A DNA stretch of 15,678 nucleotides from Holophagaceae bacterium UBA692 (lineage in GTDB: Bacteria; Acidobacteriota; Holophagae; Holophagales; Holophagaceae), in assembly GCA_002297665.1 (NCBI GenBank), contig DBMS01000204.1, forward strand, positions 1,737-17,414, written 5' to 3'. Shown piece by piece: positions 6,035 through 13,930 of this stretch (position 1 is its first letter; each line of letters begins with the position of its first letter). The position numbers and the translations under genes were made by a program. Under the pieces are notes generated by a model. That model was not told the origin of the DNA. It ran no database searches and saw only the letters and a program-made list of their open reading frames with translations.

Positions 6035-7812
6035 AGGACTTTTTCAAGTCGCTTTTGGCGTCGTTCGTGGCTTTGGGCCTCTTCGCGGGGGGCGTGCTGG
6101 TGCTCCTGGTGATCCTCGTGGCCTCCATGGGGCCCACCAAGCCGGTGGTGCCGTCCCGGGCGGTGCTGATCCTGGACCTGAACACCAACTTCACGGATTC
6201 CTACCCGGACCAGGGTCCGGCGGAGCTCCTGCAGAAGGCCGCCGGGGGCGGCCTGGCTGAGGGCATTCCCCTCCATGTGCTCGTCCAGGCCATCGACCGG
6301 GCGTCCCATGACGCGAGCCTGAGCGCCCTCTACATCACCGGCATCGTCCGCCCCGAGGGCGTGGGCTCGGGCCCCGCCGCCCTCAAGGAGCTGCGGGAGG
6401 CCATCCTGCGCTTCCGGAAGGTCTCGGGCAAGCCCGTGATCGCCTACAACCAGTACTGGACCAAGCGGGAACTCTACCTCTGCGCCGGCGTGGGCAAGGT
6501 CTACATGAACCCCCTGGGCGTGCTGGACGCCACGGGCTACGCCTCGGAAGTCACCTTCTACGGCAAGGCCTTCAAGAAGTACGGCGTGGACGTGCAGGTC
6601 ACCCGCGTGGGCAAGTACAAGAGCGCGGTGGAGCCCTACGTCCTGGAAAAGCTCAGCGACCCCGCCCGGGAAGAGCTCCAGGTCCTCATGGGCGACCTGT
6701 GGACCGAATGGAAGGCGGCCGTGGCCGCCGACCGCAAGCTCACCCCCGCCCAGCTCCAGGCCATCGCCGACGAGCAGGGGACCCTCACCTCGCCCGAGGC
6801 CCTCAAGGCGGGGCTGGTGGACAAGCTCCTGGCCAACGACCAGGTGCTGGACGAGCTCAAGGAGATCGCGGGCAAGAAGGTCGGCGACCGCGACTTCCCC
6901 CAGATCGACATGGCCACCTACGTCAAGACGGTGCCCGAGCCCTCCGGCTCCAACCGCATCGCCCTGGTGTTCGCCGAAGGCGCCATCGTGGACGGCATGG
7001 GCACCTCCGGCAGCATCGGCGGGGAGACCCTGAGCAACGAGCTCCGGCGCCTGCGCCTGGACAAGCGCGTCAAGGCCATCGTCCTGCGCGTGAACAGCCC
7101 CGGCGGCAGCGCCCCGGCCTCCGAGCTCATCCAGCGCGAGCTGGTCCTGGCCCGCAAGGACAAGCCCGTGGTCGTCTCCATGGGCCACCTGGCGGCCTCC
7201 GGCGGCTACTGGATCTCCACCTACGCCGACCGCATCTTCGCCGAGCCCACCACCATCACGGGCTCCATCGGCGTCTTCGGCCTCCTGCCCAACGTGAAGT
7301 CCCTGGCCAACGAGCACGGCATCACCTGGGACGGCGTCCAGACCGCGAAGCTGGCCAACTCCCTCACCATCTCCCGGCCCAAGACCGACGCCGAGCTCCA
7401 GCGGGCCCAGGTCATGGTGGACTGGATCTACGACCTGTTCGTCACCAAGGTCGCCGAGAGCCGGAAGCTCACGCGCGAACAGGTGCAGGAGATCGCCCAG
7501 GGCCGCGTTTGGTCCGGCGCCGCCGCCATCCGCATCGGCCTCGTGGACGAGATCGGGAGCCTGCAGGACGCCGTGGCCTACGCCGCCCGGAAGGCGAAGG
7601 TCGAGTCCGACTACCGCCTGGAAGGCCCCGCCGAGCCCCGGACCGCGGTGGAAAAGGTCCTCAAGGCCCTGGGCGGCGGCAAGCGCCAGTACACCCGCAG
7701 CTCCGCCGACAGCCTCCAGGGGCAGGTGCGCCACGTGATCAGCGGGCTGGAAGCCTTCACCGATCCCCGGGGCATCTACGCCCGCATGCCGTACGACCTC
7801 GCCATCCGGTGA
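6031..7812 (+). CDS. sppA: Signal peptide peptidase SppA, long (67K) type
   Basis: The 593-residue protein has an N-terminal transmembrane segment (about 9-31) and two tandem S49 peptidase domains, as in E. coli SppA. The catalytic lysine is Lys197 in VGKYKSAVEPY, in the N-terminal half; the catalytic serine is Ser390 in MGHLAASGGYW, in the C-terminal half. LRVNSPGGSAPASELI (352-367) and TTITGSIGVFG (407-417) are standard S49 segments. SppA degrades leftover signal peptides in the cytoplasmic membrane. I chose ATG 6031 because it begins directly with the membrane anchor; the extended frame upstream runs through the divergent promoter. A G-rich weak Shine-Dalgarno precedes it. The stop overlaps the start of the hutD-like gene (TGATG). 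Confidence 0.95.
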   Translation: MKDFFKSLLASFVALGLFAGGVLVLLVILVASMGPTKPVVPSRAVLILDLNTNFTDSYPDQGPAELLQKAAGGGLAEGIPLHVLVQAIDRASHDASLSALYITGIVRPEGVGSGPAALKELREAILRFRKVSGKPVIAYNQYWTKRELYLCAGVGKVYMNPLGVLDATGYASEVTFYGKAFKKYGVDVQVTRVGKYKSAVEPYVLEKLSDPAREELQVLMGDLWTEWKAAVAADRKLTPAQLQAIADEQGTLTSPEALKAGLVDKLLANDQVLDELKEIAGKKVGDRDFPQIDMATYVKTVPEPSGSNRIALVFAEGAIVDGMGTSGSIGGETLSNELRRLRLDKRVKAIVLRVNSPGGSAPASELIQRELVLARKDKPVVVSMGHLAASGGYWISTYADRIFAEPTTITGSIGVFGLLPNVKSLANEHGITWDGVQTAKLANSLTISRPKTDAELQRAQVMVDWIYDLFVTKVAESRKLTREQVQEIAQGRVWSGAAAIRIGLVDEIGSLQDAVAYAARKAKVESDYRLEGPAEPRTAVEKVLKALGGGKRQYTRSSADSLQGQVRHVISGLEAFTDPRGIYARMPYDLAIR

Positions 7813-8348
7813 TGCGCAGGCTCGGCCCGGCCGACTACCGCGTGATGCCCTGGAAGGACGGCGGGGGCTCCACCACGGAACTCGTGATCCATCCCCCGGG
7901 GGCCACCCTGGCCGGGGGCTTCCTGTGGCGCGTCAGCATGGCGGACGTGCCGGGTTCGGGACCCTTCTCCGCCTTCCCCGGCGTGGACCGGAGCCTGATG
8001 CTGCTGTCGGGAAGCCTGGAACTGGACCACGGCCCTCACGGCCTCCAGGTGCTTGAAGGCCCCTACCGGCCGGTGACCTTCTCCGGGGACTGGACCACCC
8101 GGGGCCGCCTCCTGGCGGGGCCCTGCCGCGACTTCAACGTCATGTCGGCCCGGGGGCTGGCGCGGCACCGTCTCAGCGTCGTCAGGGCCCCCGCGGCGCT
8201 GCCCGTGGCGCCACTGCTGGTGGTGGTGTGCCTGGAAGGCGCGATCGAGATCGCAGGGCAGGCGCTTGGACCCTGGGACCTCCTTGAGATGCGGGGCGGG
8301 GCGGAGGTCCTGGGCATGGGCGTGCTGGCGGTGGTGGAGCTGTCCTGA
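7812..8348 (+). CDS. HutD/Ves family cupin-like protein
   Basis: The 178-residue product fits the HutD (PF05962, E. coli Ves) family. Motifs include MPWKDGGGSTTELVIHP (12-28, compare the usual PWKNGGGxT), WRVSMADVPGSGPFSAFPGVDR (39-60) and GPCRDFNVMS (103-112). The fold is a double-stranded beta-helix (cupin). HutD is linked to histidine utilisation genes in some bacteria and Ves to stress in E. coli, but no reaction is established. No hut genes are visible here, so a histidine role is not supported locally. The ATG shares one base with the sppA stop (TGATG), giving tight translational coupling. Length is close to the family norm of about 190. Confidence 0.85.
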   Translation: MRRLGPADYRVMPWKDGGGSTTELVIHPPGATLAGGFLWRVSMADVPGSGPFSAFPGVDRSLMLLSGSLELDHGPHGLQVLEGPYRPVTFSGDWTTRGRLLAGPCRDFNVMSARGLARHRLSVVRAPAALPVAPLLVVVCLEGAIEIAGQALGPWDLLEMRGGAEVLGMGVLAVVELS

Positions 8349-8350
8349 CA

Positions 8351-8404
8351 GGGGCTGTCCATCAGGAGGAGACCAAGGGAGGTTATGCAAGGGGACAGAG
8401 CCCC
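8351..8404. repeat. Inverted repeat downstream of sppA-hutD
   Basis: GGGGCTGTCC (8351-8360) is complementary to GGACAG-ag-CCCC (8393-8404), a 10-bp stem with a 2-base bulge. A second small hairpin, CTGTC-ct-GACAG (8340-8351), straddles the hutD stop. Without a T-tract the terminator role is uncertain, but this is the only candidate end for the sppA-hutD transcript before the convergent toxin gene. Confidence 0.35.
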
Positions 8405-8445
8405 CGGAAGCCTGGGGAACCCATGCGCTGGTCAGGTGCGCCGTC

Positions 8446-8733
8446 CTAGTTTCCTTCCACCCGAAGGCTGGCTTCCTCCCGGTACACGGCGACCACCGTC
8501 ACGGTTTCGCCCTCATTGAGGTACAGAAGGCGCAAAGGCTTGACGAGTATTTCCCGGAAGGGATCACCGGCCTCCACCGAGAAGGGACCGAAAAAAGGGA
8601 ATGCCTCCAGGTGGTCCGTCTTCCGGAAAACCCGGTCATGAAGCCGGCGGGCGGCACCCGGGTTGTCCACGGCGATGAATTCGAGCAATTCCTCAAGGTC
8701 CCGGAGGGCCCGGTCCGCCCACTGGATTTTCAC
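8446..8733 (-). CDS. RelE/ParE-family toxin
   Basis: The 95-residue protein matches the ParE-type toxin fold: an N-terminal strand and helix (WADRALRDLEELLEFIA), ARRLHDRVFRKTDHLEAFPFFG, then FREILVKPLRLLYLNEGETVTVVAVYR near the C-terminus. ParE toxins poison DNA gyrase while RelE members cleave mRNA. No RelE catalytic set is obvious, so ParE-like is more likely. The start is GTG at 8733, overlapping the antitoxin stop by 4 bases (GTGA), with no clear Shine-Dalgarno of its own, so toxin translation should depend on the antitoxin. The region is visibly less GC-rich than its neighbours, consistent with acquisition by transfer. Confidence 0.88.
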   Translation of the reverse strand: MKIQWADRALRDLEELLEFIAVDNPGAARRLHDRVFRKTDHLEAFPFFGPFSVEAGDPFREILVKPLRLLYLNEGETVTVVAVYREEASLRVEGN

Positions 8734-8990
8734 CGGGCAAAGCGGGCCAGGCGGGCCTTGGCATCGGCCTGCGATGTCACCTGGCCGGCCCGGAGGTCGG
8801 TGACCCCCTTGGCCACCAGGTCAAGAATCTCGAGCCGCCGCTGAAGGTTGTTCCAGGTGTCCACGTCCACCATCACGGCCGCCTCGCGTCCGTGTTCAGT
8901 CACCATCACCGCGAGGCCGGTCTTCCTGAGGCCCGCGATCAACTCGGTGGCCCGCCGCTTGACCTCTGTTACTGGCACCAGTTTGAGCAT
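8730..8990 (-). CDS. Phd/YefM-family antitoxin
   Basis: The 86-residue protein has a Phd/YefM layout. The N-terminal DNA-binding part (1-50) includes VPVTEVKRRATELIAGLRKTGLAVMVTEHGREAAVMVDVDTW. A C-terminal tail rich in Arg, Ala and Asp would wrap the toxin. It is encoded first, with the ParE-like toxin overlapping its stop by 4 bases. I chose the ATG at 8990 because GGAG lies five bases upstream; a longer frame to 9050 reads through the promoter and operator. Antitoxins of this family usually repress their own promoter, and the palindrome at 9014-9027 is a plausible site. Confidence 0.88.
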   Translation of the reverse strand: MLKLVPVTEVKRRATELIAGLRKTGLAVMVTEHGREAAVMVDVDTWNNLQRRLEILDLVAKGVTDLRAGQVTSQADAKARLARFAR

Positions 8991-9013
8991 CGGAGCTCCC
9001 GGAGGGAAAGAGT

Positions 9014-9037
9014 AATACTTTTGTATTCCTTTTTCAA
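9014..9037 (-). promoter_or_regulatory. Toxin-antitoxin promoter/operator
   Basis: The AT-rich palindrome AATAC-tttt-GTATT (9014-9027) lies 24 bases upstream of the antitoxin ATG. On the minus strand TTGAAA (9032-9037, 5 of 6 to -35) precedes it. The -10 is unclear: TACTCT at 17 bases or TATTAC at 14, both touching the palindrome. Binding there would block transcription, as expected for Phd/YefM autoregulation. Confidence 0.5.
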
Positions 9038-9078
9038 GGAGACGCTGCAACGGTAAGGTGTTTGACCCTGTCCAGCCG

Positions 9079-11199
9079 CTACTTCTTCCGGGCTTCCCCG
9101 ATGGCCACGCTGGCGGTCTGCTCGTTGTTGGACAGGTCGGACACCTTCACCATCACCCGGCTGCCCTTGATGCGGGCGCGGGGCACCAGCACGTCGAAGG
9201 TGGCCTCCCGGGTGTCGAAGACCCGGCTCTCGGGAGCCAGCTGGACCCAGCCGTCGCCGTCGGCGGAAAGGGCCGCCTCCTTGAGCACGGAGGTCTGGTC
9301 CCTGGCGGTGAAGCGCACCCGCACGCCCTCGCCCTCGGGGACGGCGGTGAGGTCGCTGATCACCGGGGGCGTGTGGTCGATGAGGAAGGGCGCGGTGCGC
9401 AGGGTGGAGGTGAGGGCCGCGTTCATGGGCTGGCTGGGGGCGTCGGAGGCGGTGATCTCCAGGCGGTACTTCCCGTCGGGGATGCCCAGGGTGTCGAAGG
9501 TGAAGAAGCGCTCCTTCCAGGCCCGCTCCAGTTCGATGGGCGCGCCGGTCTCCGGCAGCAGGCGAAGGCCGAACTCCAGCTGGTCGCCGTTGGGGTCGGA
9601 GACGCGGAACACGAAGGCCTGGGCGCCGCGGCGGAAGCTGCGCTTCTCGCTGCCGGCGTAGCCCAGGGCGGGAATGAGCTTCTGGGTCTCCAGGGGCACC
9701 CGCTCGATGCCGATGTCGTCGGGGGGCGCCGTGCGGGTGATGACCAGGCCCGGGGGCATGATCTCCGCGGCTTCCCACAGGGGCGCCAGGTTGCGGTTGG
9801 CCCAGTGGACGCGCACGCCTTCCACGGAGGGCGTGGCGCCCCCGCGGGAGCTGGCGAGCTTGAGCCGGAACTGGGCGAAGCGGGCCGGAGCCAGGTGGGG
9901 GCGCTCGCCGCTCATGAGGGGCGGCGTCCAGGGGGACCAGGTGCCGTCGGGGGTCTCGGTGGAGCCGGTGCGGAACTGGAAGTCCACGCTGGTGCCCTGG
10001 GGCGTCTCGGCCTCCACGTAGGCCCGGCCCCAGTCGGCCAGGGGCATGCCCTTGAGGACGCGGCTCTCGATGGTTCCTTCCGTGGCCTGGGCCTCGTTGA
10101 GGATGTGCAGCTCGGCGGGGTTGGAGGCCACGACCATGAGGTCGGAGCCGGCGCGCAGGAAGGCCGTGGCCTGGGCGGCGCCCAGGTCCTGGAGGGCGCT
10201 GAAGGGCGTTTCGCCCCGGGCCTTCCCCGAAAGCGGCAGCGCGAAGAGCCGGGAGCGGTTGCCGGTGCCCACCAGCAGCTGGCCGTTCCAGGCCGTCAGG
10301 GCGAAGATCTGGTTCTGGGCGCTCTGCCAGAGGGTCTGCGGCACGCGGTCCTTGTCCAGGTGGATGACGGCGGACCGGGTCGCGGTGCCGGGCTCGGACA
10401 GGTAGCCCTCCCGGCGCTCGAGGCTGCCGGCGGCGAACTTGCTGGAAATGCCGTTGGTGGCCCCCGCGTAAACCTCGCCGTCGTTCACCACCAGGGCGCG
10501 CACTTCCTCGAAGCCCGTGGCCATGAGGGTCTCCATGCGGTCCCCGGTGCGCACGCCGGTGTAGTGCAGCACCAGGCCCCGGCCGTGGCTGCCCAGGTAG
10601 TAGCCGCCCTTGCCGTCGGACGCCAGGGCCGTGAAGGCCGTCTCCTCGGGGAGCTCGGCCAGCTTGCGGCTGTGGCCTTCCCGGGCCAGCACCAGGGCGG
10701 CGCCCTTCTCGCCGCCCCCGGCCAGCACCAGCTCCGTGCCGTCCACGGCCATGGCCCACACGAGGCGCGAGTCGATGTCCGCGAAGGGCTTGACCTCCCC
10801 GGAAGGGGTCACCCGCAGCAGCTTGTTCTCGCCGCTGGGCGCGACGATCAGGTCCTGGCCGAGGCGGGCCATGGCGAAGACGATGCCGCCCTTCACCTGG
10901 GCCAGCGGCTTCATCTGGCCGGCGGTGTAGTGGAAGAGCTTGCCCTCGTTGCCGGCGCTGAGGTAGGCGCCGGCGGCGCCGTCCGGCACCGCGGCCCACA
11001 CGATGCCTTCGGGGAGCGTGCCGACCCGGCGGAGGCTGGGGGCGAGGCGAAGCTTGCCGTCCGCGCCGATGCGCACGCCCTTGGCGTCGGAGGTGAGCCA
11101 GTCGTTGAACGACGCGAACGTGGCCGAGGGTTGCTGGGCCGAGACGATGCCCGCCGAAGCGAGGAGGATCGAGCCCAGTGCGGGGGTGAGGTTCTTCAT
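9079..11199 (-). CDS. Secreted beta-propeller/beta-sandwich protein
   Basis: The 706-residue product starts with a signal peptide (MKNLTPALGSILLASAGIVSA, cleavage near Ala21). Residues about 40-385 contain repeated blades of the form 'GxVWAMAxxGxxLxxAxxxxGxLxRV' (for example 65-90, 104-130, 146-170, 188-212, 232-256, 296-318), suggesting a six- or seven-blade propeller. Residues about 390-470 (with TWSPWTPPL) and 520-700 (SDPNGDQLEFGL, LGIPDGKYRLEITASD, DHTPPVISDL) look like beta-sandwich/Ig-like modules. No enzyme motif is seen, so it probably binds ligand or protein outside the cytoplasm. The second of two adjacent ATGs (11199) is chosen because GGAG lies six bases upstream; 11202 or GTG 11211 are alternatives. 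It follows the S55-like gene by 18 bases and must be co-transcribed with it. Confidence 0.7.
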   Translation of the reverse strand: MKNLTPALGSILLASAGIVSAQQPSATFASFNDWLTSDAKGVRIGADGKLRLAPSLRRVGTLPEGIVWAAVPDGAAGAYLSAGNEGKLFHYTAGQMKPLAQVKGGIVFAMARLGQDLIVAPSGENKLLRVTPSGEVKPFADIDSRLVWAMAVDGTELVLAGGGEKGAALVLAREGHSRKLAELPEETAFTALASDGKGGYYLGSHGRGLVLHYTGVRTGDRMETLMATGFEEVRALVVNDGEVYAGATNGISSKFAAGSLERREGYLSEPGTATRSAVIHLDKDRVPQTLWQSAQNQIFALTAWNGQLLVGTGNRSRLFALPLSGKARGETPFSALQDLGAAQATAFLRAGSDLMVVASNPAELHILNEAQATEGTIESRVLKGMPLADWGRAYVEAETPQGTSVDFQFRTGSTETPDGTWSPWTPPLMSGERPHLAPARFAQFRLKLASSRGGATPSVEGVRVHWANRNLAPLWEAAEIMPPGLVITRTAPPDDIGIERVPLETQKLIPALGYAGSEKRSFRRGAQAFVFRVSDPNGDQLEFGLRLLPETGAPIELERAWKERFFTFDTLGIPDGKYRLEITASDAPSQPMNAALTSTLRTAPFLIDHTPPVISDLTAVPEGEGVRVRFTARDQTSVLKEAALSADGDGWVQLAPESRVFDTREATFDVLVPRARIKGSRVMVKVSDLSNNEQTASVAIGEARKK

Positions 11200-11217
11200 C
11201 ATGGTCTCCACGTGCGC

Positions 11218-12990
11218 CTATTCGACTTCAAGTTCCATGCTGATCAGGCCCCGCACCTCGGACTCGAGGGGCAGGACGCCGCGGCTGATGATCTGGCGCT
11301 GGAGGCGGTTGGCGTTCAGGTCGCCGTCGGCCCCCAGCATGGCCGTGACGGTCGGCGGCACGCCCTCGATGCGGGCGCCCCGCAGGCCCGCGCCGGGCTG
11401 GGTCTGCACCAGGAGCGCGTAGGCGTGGTTGTTCCGCATGCCGCCGTTGAGCATGCGCACCAGGTCGCCAAGGCCCCCGACGTCGATGGCCCTCTCGTCG
11501 GGGTCGGCGTTGATGAGGCTGAATCCGTCGCCCACCAGCAGCGTGGCCTTGCCGGGCCGCGCCGAGGGCGGCACGAAGAGGTTCATGGTGGTGGTCTCCT
11601 TGACGCCCTGGATGTTCTGCAGGACCACGTGGACGGGCAGGGTCTGCCCCCGCTTCACCCGCGCCTTGAGGGTGCGCACGCCGCTGATGGCCGTGAGGTC
11701 CAGGCGCTCCTCGGCCTTGACGGTGAGGCTGATGCCCTCGACCACCGGGCGCTCCCAGGGATTCATGGTGAGGATCTGGAGGATGCCGCCCAGGTACGTC
11801 GCCATGCGGTTGGCGTTGAGGTCCGCGACCATGTTCTCGATCTCGATGGCCGGGTGGCCCGCGAGCTTGATGTTGCCCTGCAGCGACAGGCTCTGGAACC
11901 CGGCGCCCCGCACGTAGGTGGAGATGGTCTGGCCCAGCACCATGGCGGCGAGGTTGGGCGTGACCACGGGGTGGTCCATGAGCTCGAACTTGAAGTTGAG
12001 GTTGCGCTTGCCGCCCAGGTTAAGGCCCACCCGCATGGGGACCATGCGCGGTTCGGCGCCCAGCATGGCCGCGATGCCCATGCTCCGGTCCAGGCGCAGG
12101 GCGCCCACGGGGGCCACGGACTGGGAGAGCTTGAACGAGCTGTTGTAGTTCGGCACGCACACCGCCACCGAGGCCGACCACAGGGGCAGGTCCACCGCGC
12201 CCAGGTTGAAGAGCTGGTGGCCAAAGCAGAGGATCTTCCGTCCCGAGACGTAGGTGATGGTGCCCGAGGCCGACATCTCCAGGTCGCCCTGGACCAGGTT
12301 CACGGCCACCATGCCGCCGGGTTCCAGGGGGCTGGCCTCCCCGATGCCGGTCCCGGCCGCCGCGGCGCCCATGGGGCGCAGGGGCAGCCCGGCCCAGAGG
12401 GACTGCAATTCGGGGGCGGTGGAGGCCCCGAACACGGGGATGGGCAGCAGCTGGCCGCCCTCGGGGGCCTCGGCGGCGCCCAGGATCTCGCTGATGGGAA
12501 CCATGCGGCCCAGGAGGGCCGACTTGAGGACCTTGGGCGGTTCCATGCGGGGCAGGATCAGGGGCGTCCGGGTGGAGGACGTCTCGGACATGTCCCGGAG
12601 GCCGTCGAGCATCTCCCCGATGGGGGTGATGCCGCCGATGGGCTCCTTCTCGAAGGCGAAGCCGATGGAGAGGGCCCCGATGAGCCTGCCGTCGATGTAG
12701 CAGGGCGAGCCGCTCATGCCGGCCAGGATGCCGGTGTTGGCCAAGGGCCCTCCGCTGGCGCGGACCAGGATGAGGCTGCGGCCCGGGGCGAAGTTCTTCT
12801 GGAGGCCCAGGACCTCGAACTGGAAGGTCTCGATCTTCCCGCCCTGCCAGACGGTGCGCCCCACGCCCTTCATGCCGGTGCGGATCTCGTTCATGCCCAT
12901 GGTCGCCGGGGGTTCGGCGGCCACGGCCGCCATGGACCAGGAGAGGGCCAGGACACACGAAATGATCAAGGATCTCAAGGGCAAGGACAT
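11218..12990 (-). CDS. Secreted SpoIVB peptidase S55-like protein
   Basis: The 590-residue product has a signal peptide (about 1-25, ending AAVAA). Residues 52-125 closely follow the end of the SpoIVB S55 peptidase domain: an ETFQFEVLGL strand, then ILVRASGGPLANTGILAGMSGSPCYIDGRLIGA, with Ser93 in GMSGSP as likely nucleophile. The segment that carries the catalytic His in SpoIVB (pattern GTLTFYDP...ALGHG) resembles SGTITYVSGRKILCFGHQ (242-259, His258), but here it comes after the serine, not before. No His lies between the signal peptide and Ser93. The C-terminal part (about 420-590) is beta-rich without recognised motifs. It is the first gene of a two-gene secreted cluster. The ATG at 12990 has only a weak Shine-Dalgarno. 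Activity is not certain. Confidence 0.75.
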   Translation of the reverse strand: MSLPLRSLIISCVLALSWSMAAVAAEPPATMGMNEIRTGMKGVGRTVWQGGKIETFQFEVLGLQKNFAPGRSLILVRASGGPLANTGILAGMSGSPCYIDGRLIGALSIGFAFEKEPIGGITPIGEMLDGLRDMSETSSTRTPLILPRMEPPKVLKSALLGRMVPISEILGAAEAPEGGQLLPIPVFGASTAPELQSLWAGLPLRPMGAAAAGTGIGEASPLEPGGMVAVNLVQGDLEMSASGTITYVSGRKILCFGHQLFNLGAVDLPLWSASVAVCVPNYNSSFKLSQSVAPVGALRLDRSMGIAAMLGAEPRMVPMRVGLNLGGKRNLNFKFELMDHPVVTPNLAAMVLGQTISTYVRGAGFQSLSLQGNIKLAGHPAIEIENMVADLNANRMATYLGGILQILTMNPWERPVVEGISLTVKAEERLDLTAISGVRTLKARVKRGQTLPVHVVLQNIQGVKETTTMNLFVPPSARPGKATLLVGDGFSLINADPDERAIDVGGLGDLVRMLNGGMRNNHAYALLVQTQPGAGLRGARIEGVPPTVTAMLGADGDLNANRLQRQIISRGVLPLESEVRGLISMELEVE

Positions 12991-13024
12991 GAGGCACTCT
13001 TTAAAAGATTAAGCCTAGCAGGAT

Positions 13025-13084
13025 CGGTCCGGGCGGACCGGCATGGTGGAGGTTCCCTCTCTGGTGCCGCCATGGACGGTCCGG
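13025..13084. promoter_or_regulatory. Repeated CGGTCCGG elements in divergent gap
   Basis: CGGTCCGG occurs at 13025-13032 and again at 13077-13084. The related CGGACCGG (13034-13041) makes a perfect hairpin with the first copy (CGGTCC-gggc-GGACCG, 13025-13040). The copies lie between the S55-like gene and the phosphodiesterase gene. Spacing between the two direct copies is 52 bases, about five helical turns, which would suit a looping or dimeric regulator (inference). Confidence 0.3.
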
Positions 13085-13098
13085 TGCCTGAAAAAGTT

Positions 13099-13124
13099 GA
13101 ATTTTTTTGGAAATTCCCCGGGAA
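13099..13124. repeat. AT-rich inverted repeats before the phosphodiesterase gene
   Basis: GAATTT-ttttgg-AAATTC (13099-13116) overlaps the palindrome TTCCC-C-GGGAA (13114-13124). This is the most AT-rich patch in the gap, 23 to 48 bases before the ATG, and probably contains the promoter; TTGAAT (13097-13102) and TTGGAA (13107-13112) are -35-like, with no clear -10. Confidence 0.3.
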
Positions 13125-13146
13125 GGCCGCCTGTTAAGGTTTCTGG

Positions 13147-13920
13147 ATGAGGTTTCTCGTCCTGGGCGATGTGGTGGGGGAGGCCGGCCGCCGGCTGGTG
13201 GAGGCGCATCTGCCCGTCCTCCGGCGGGAACTGGCCCTGGATTTCATCGTCGTCAACGGCGAGAACGCCGCCCACGGGCACGGGATCACCGAACGCATCG
13301 CCCGCCAGTGGTTCGACGAACTGGGGGTGAACGTCATCACCACCGGCAACCACGCCTTCGACGTGAAGGACATCGTCCCCTACTTCCAGGCCGAGCCGCG
13401 GCTCCTCCGGCCCGCCAACTACCCTCCCGGCACCCCGGGGGGCGGTTACGTCAAGCTGCACACCCCCGGGGGCCAGGAGGTCCTGGTCATCAACCTGATG
13501 GGCCGCGTGCACATGCCCGTGTGCGACGACCCCTTCCGCACCGCGGACGCCATCCTGGCCCGGGAGCGCGCCGACATCGTGATCGTCGACATGCACGCCG
13601 AGGCCACCAGCGAGGCCCAGGCCATGGGCTGGCACCTGGACGGCCGGGTCGCGGCGGTGCTGGGAACCCACACCCACGTGCCCACCCTGGACGCCAAGGT
13701 CCTCCCCGGGGGCACCGCCTACGTCACCGACCTGGGCATGACCGGCCCCTACGCGGGCGTCATCGGGATGACGAAGGAGTCCAGCCTCAGCCGCTTCCTC
13801 AAGGCCAAGGGGGACAAATGGGAGGTGGCCGAGGGCGATCCGCAGCTCCACGGTGTGCTGGTGGTCACGGAAGGGCGCAAGGCCCAGTCGATCCAGCGTA
13901 TCCTCAAGACGCTCCCCTGA
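13147..13920 (+). CDS. TIGR00282/YmdB-like metallophosphoesterase
   Basis: The 257-residue protein contains the full dinuclear metal site of the YmdB family: Asp8 (LGD), Glu39-Asn40 (NGEN), Asn68-His69 (GNH), His150 (DMHAE), and His175 and His177 (GTHTHVPT). B. subtilis YmdB hydrolyses 2',3'-cyclic AMP and influences biofilm and motility decisions. The same chemistry is expected here, but the physiological role is inferred. Family length (about 255-265) is matched exactly. The ATG is preceded by AAGG at 7 bases. It heads a plus-strand operon with a CoA-transferase 10 bases downstream and a DciA-like gene. Confidence 0.93.
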   Translation: MRFLVLGDVVGEAGRRLVEAHLPVLRRELALDFIVVNGENAAHGHGITERIARQWFDELGVNVITTGNHAFDVKDIVPYFQAEPRLLRPANYPPGTPGGGYVKLHTPGGQEVLVINLMGRVHMPVCDDPFRTADAILARERADIVIVDMHAEATSEAQAMGWHLDGRVAAVLGTHTHVPTLDAKVLPGGTAYVTDLGMTGPYAGVIGMTKESSLSRFLKAKGDKWEVAEGDPQLHGVLVVTEGRKAQSIQRILKTLP

Positions 13921-13930
13921 GTCCCGGCCC

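Noticed and set aside
5956..7734. A 592-residue minus-strand open frame opposite sppA
   Set aside because: Shadow composition, antisense to intact SppA with both catalytic residues.
8385..8519. ORF of 44 residues (MQGDRAPGSLGNPC...) preceded by AGGAGG and GGGAGG
   Set aside because: The nearest Shine-Dalgarno is only 2 bases from the ATG, the composition is Pro/Arg-rich, and most of it is antisense to the toxin gene.
9058..13137. A 1359-residue plus-strand open frame
   Set aside because: It is antisense to two well-supported secreted proteins and has a Gly/Ala/His/Val-rich shadow composition from high-GC codon bias.
13015..13851. A 278-residue minus-strand open frame
   Set aside because: Antisense to the YmdB-like gene, which has all metal ligands; the frame shows only GC-driven composition.
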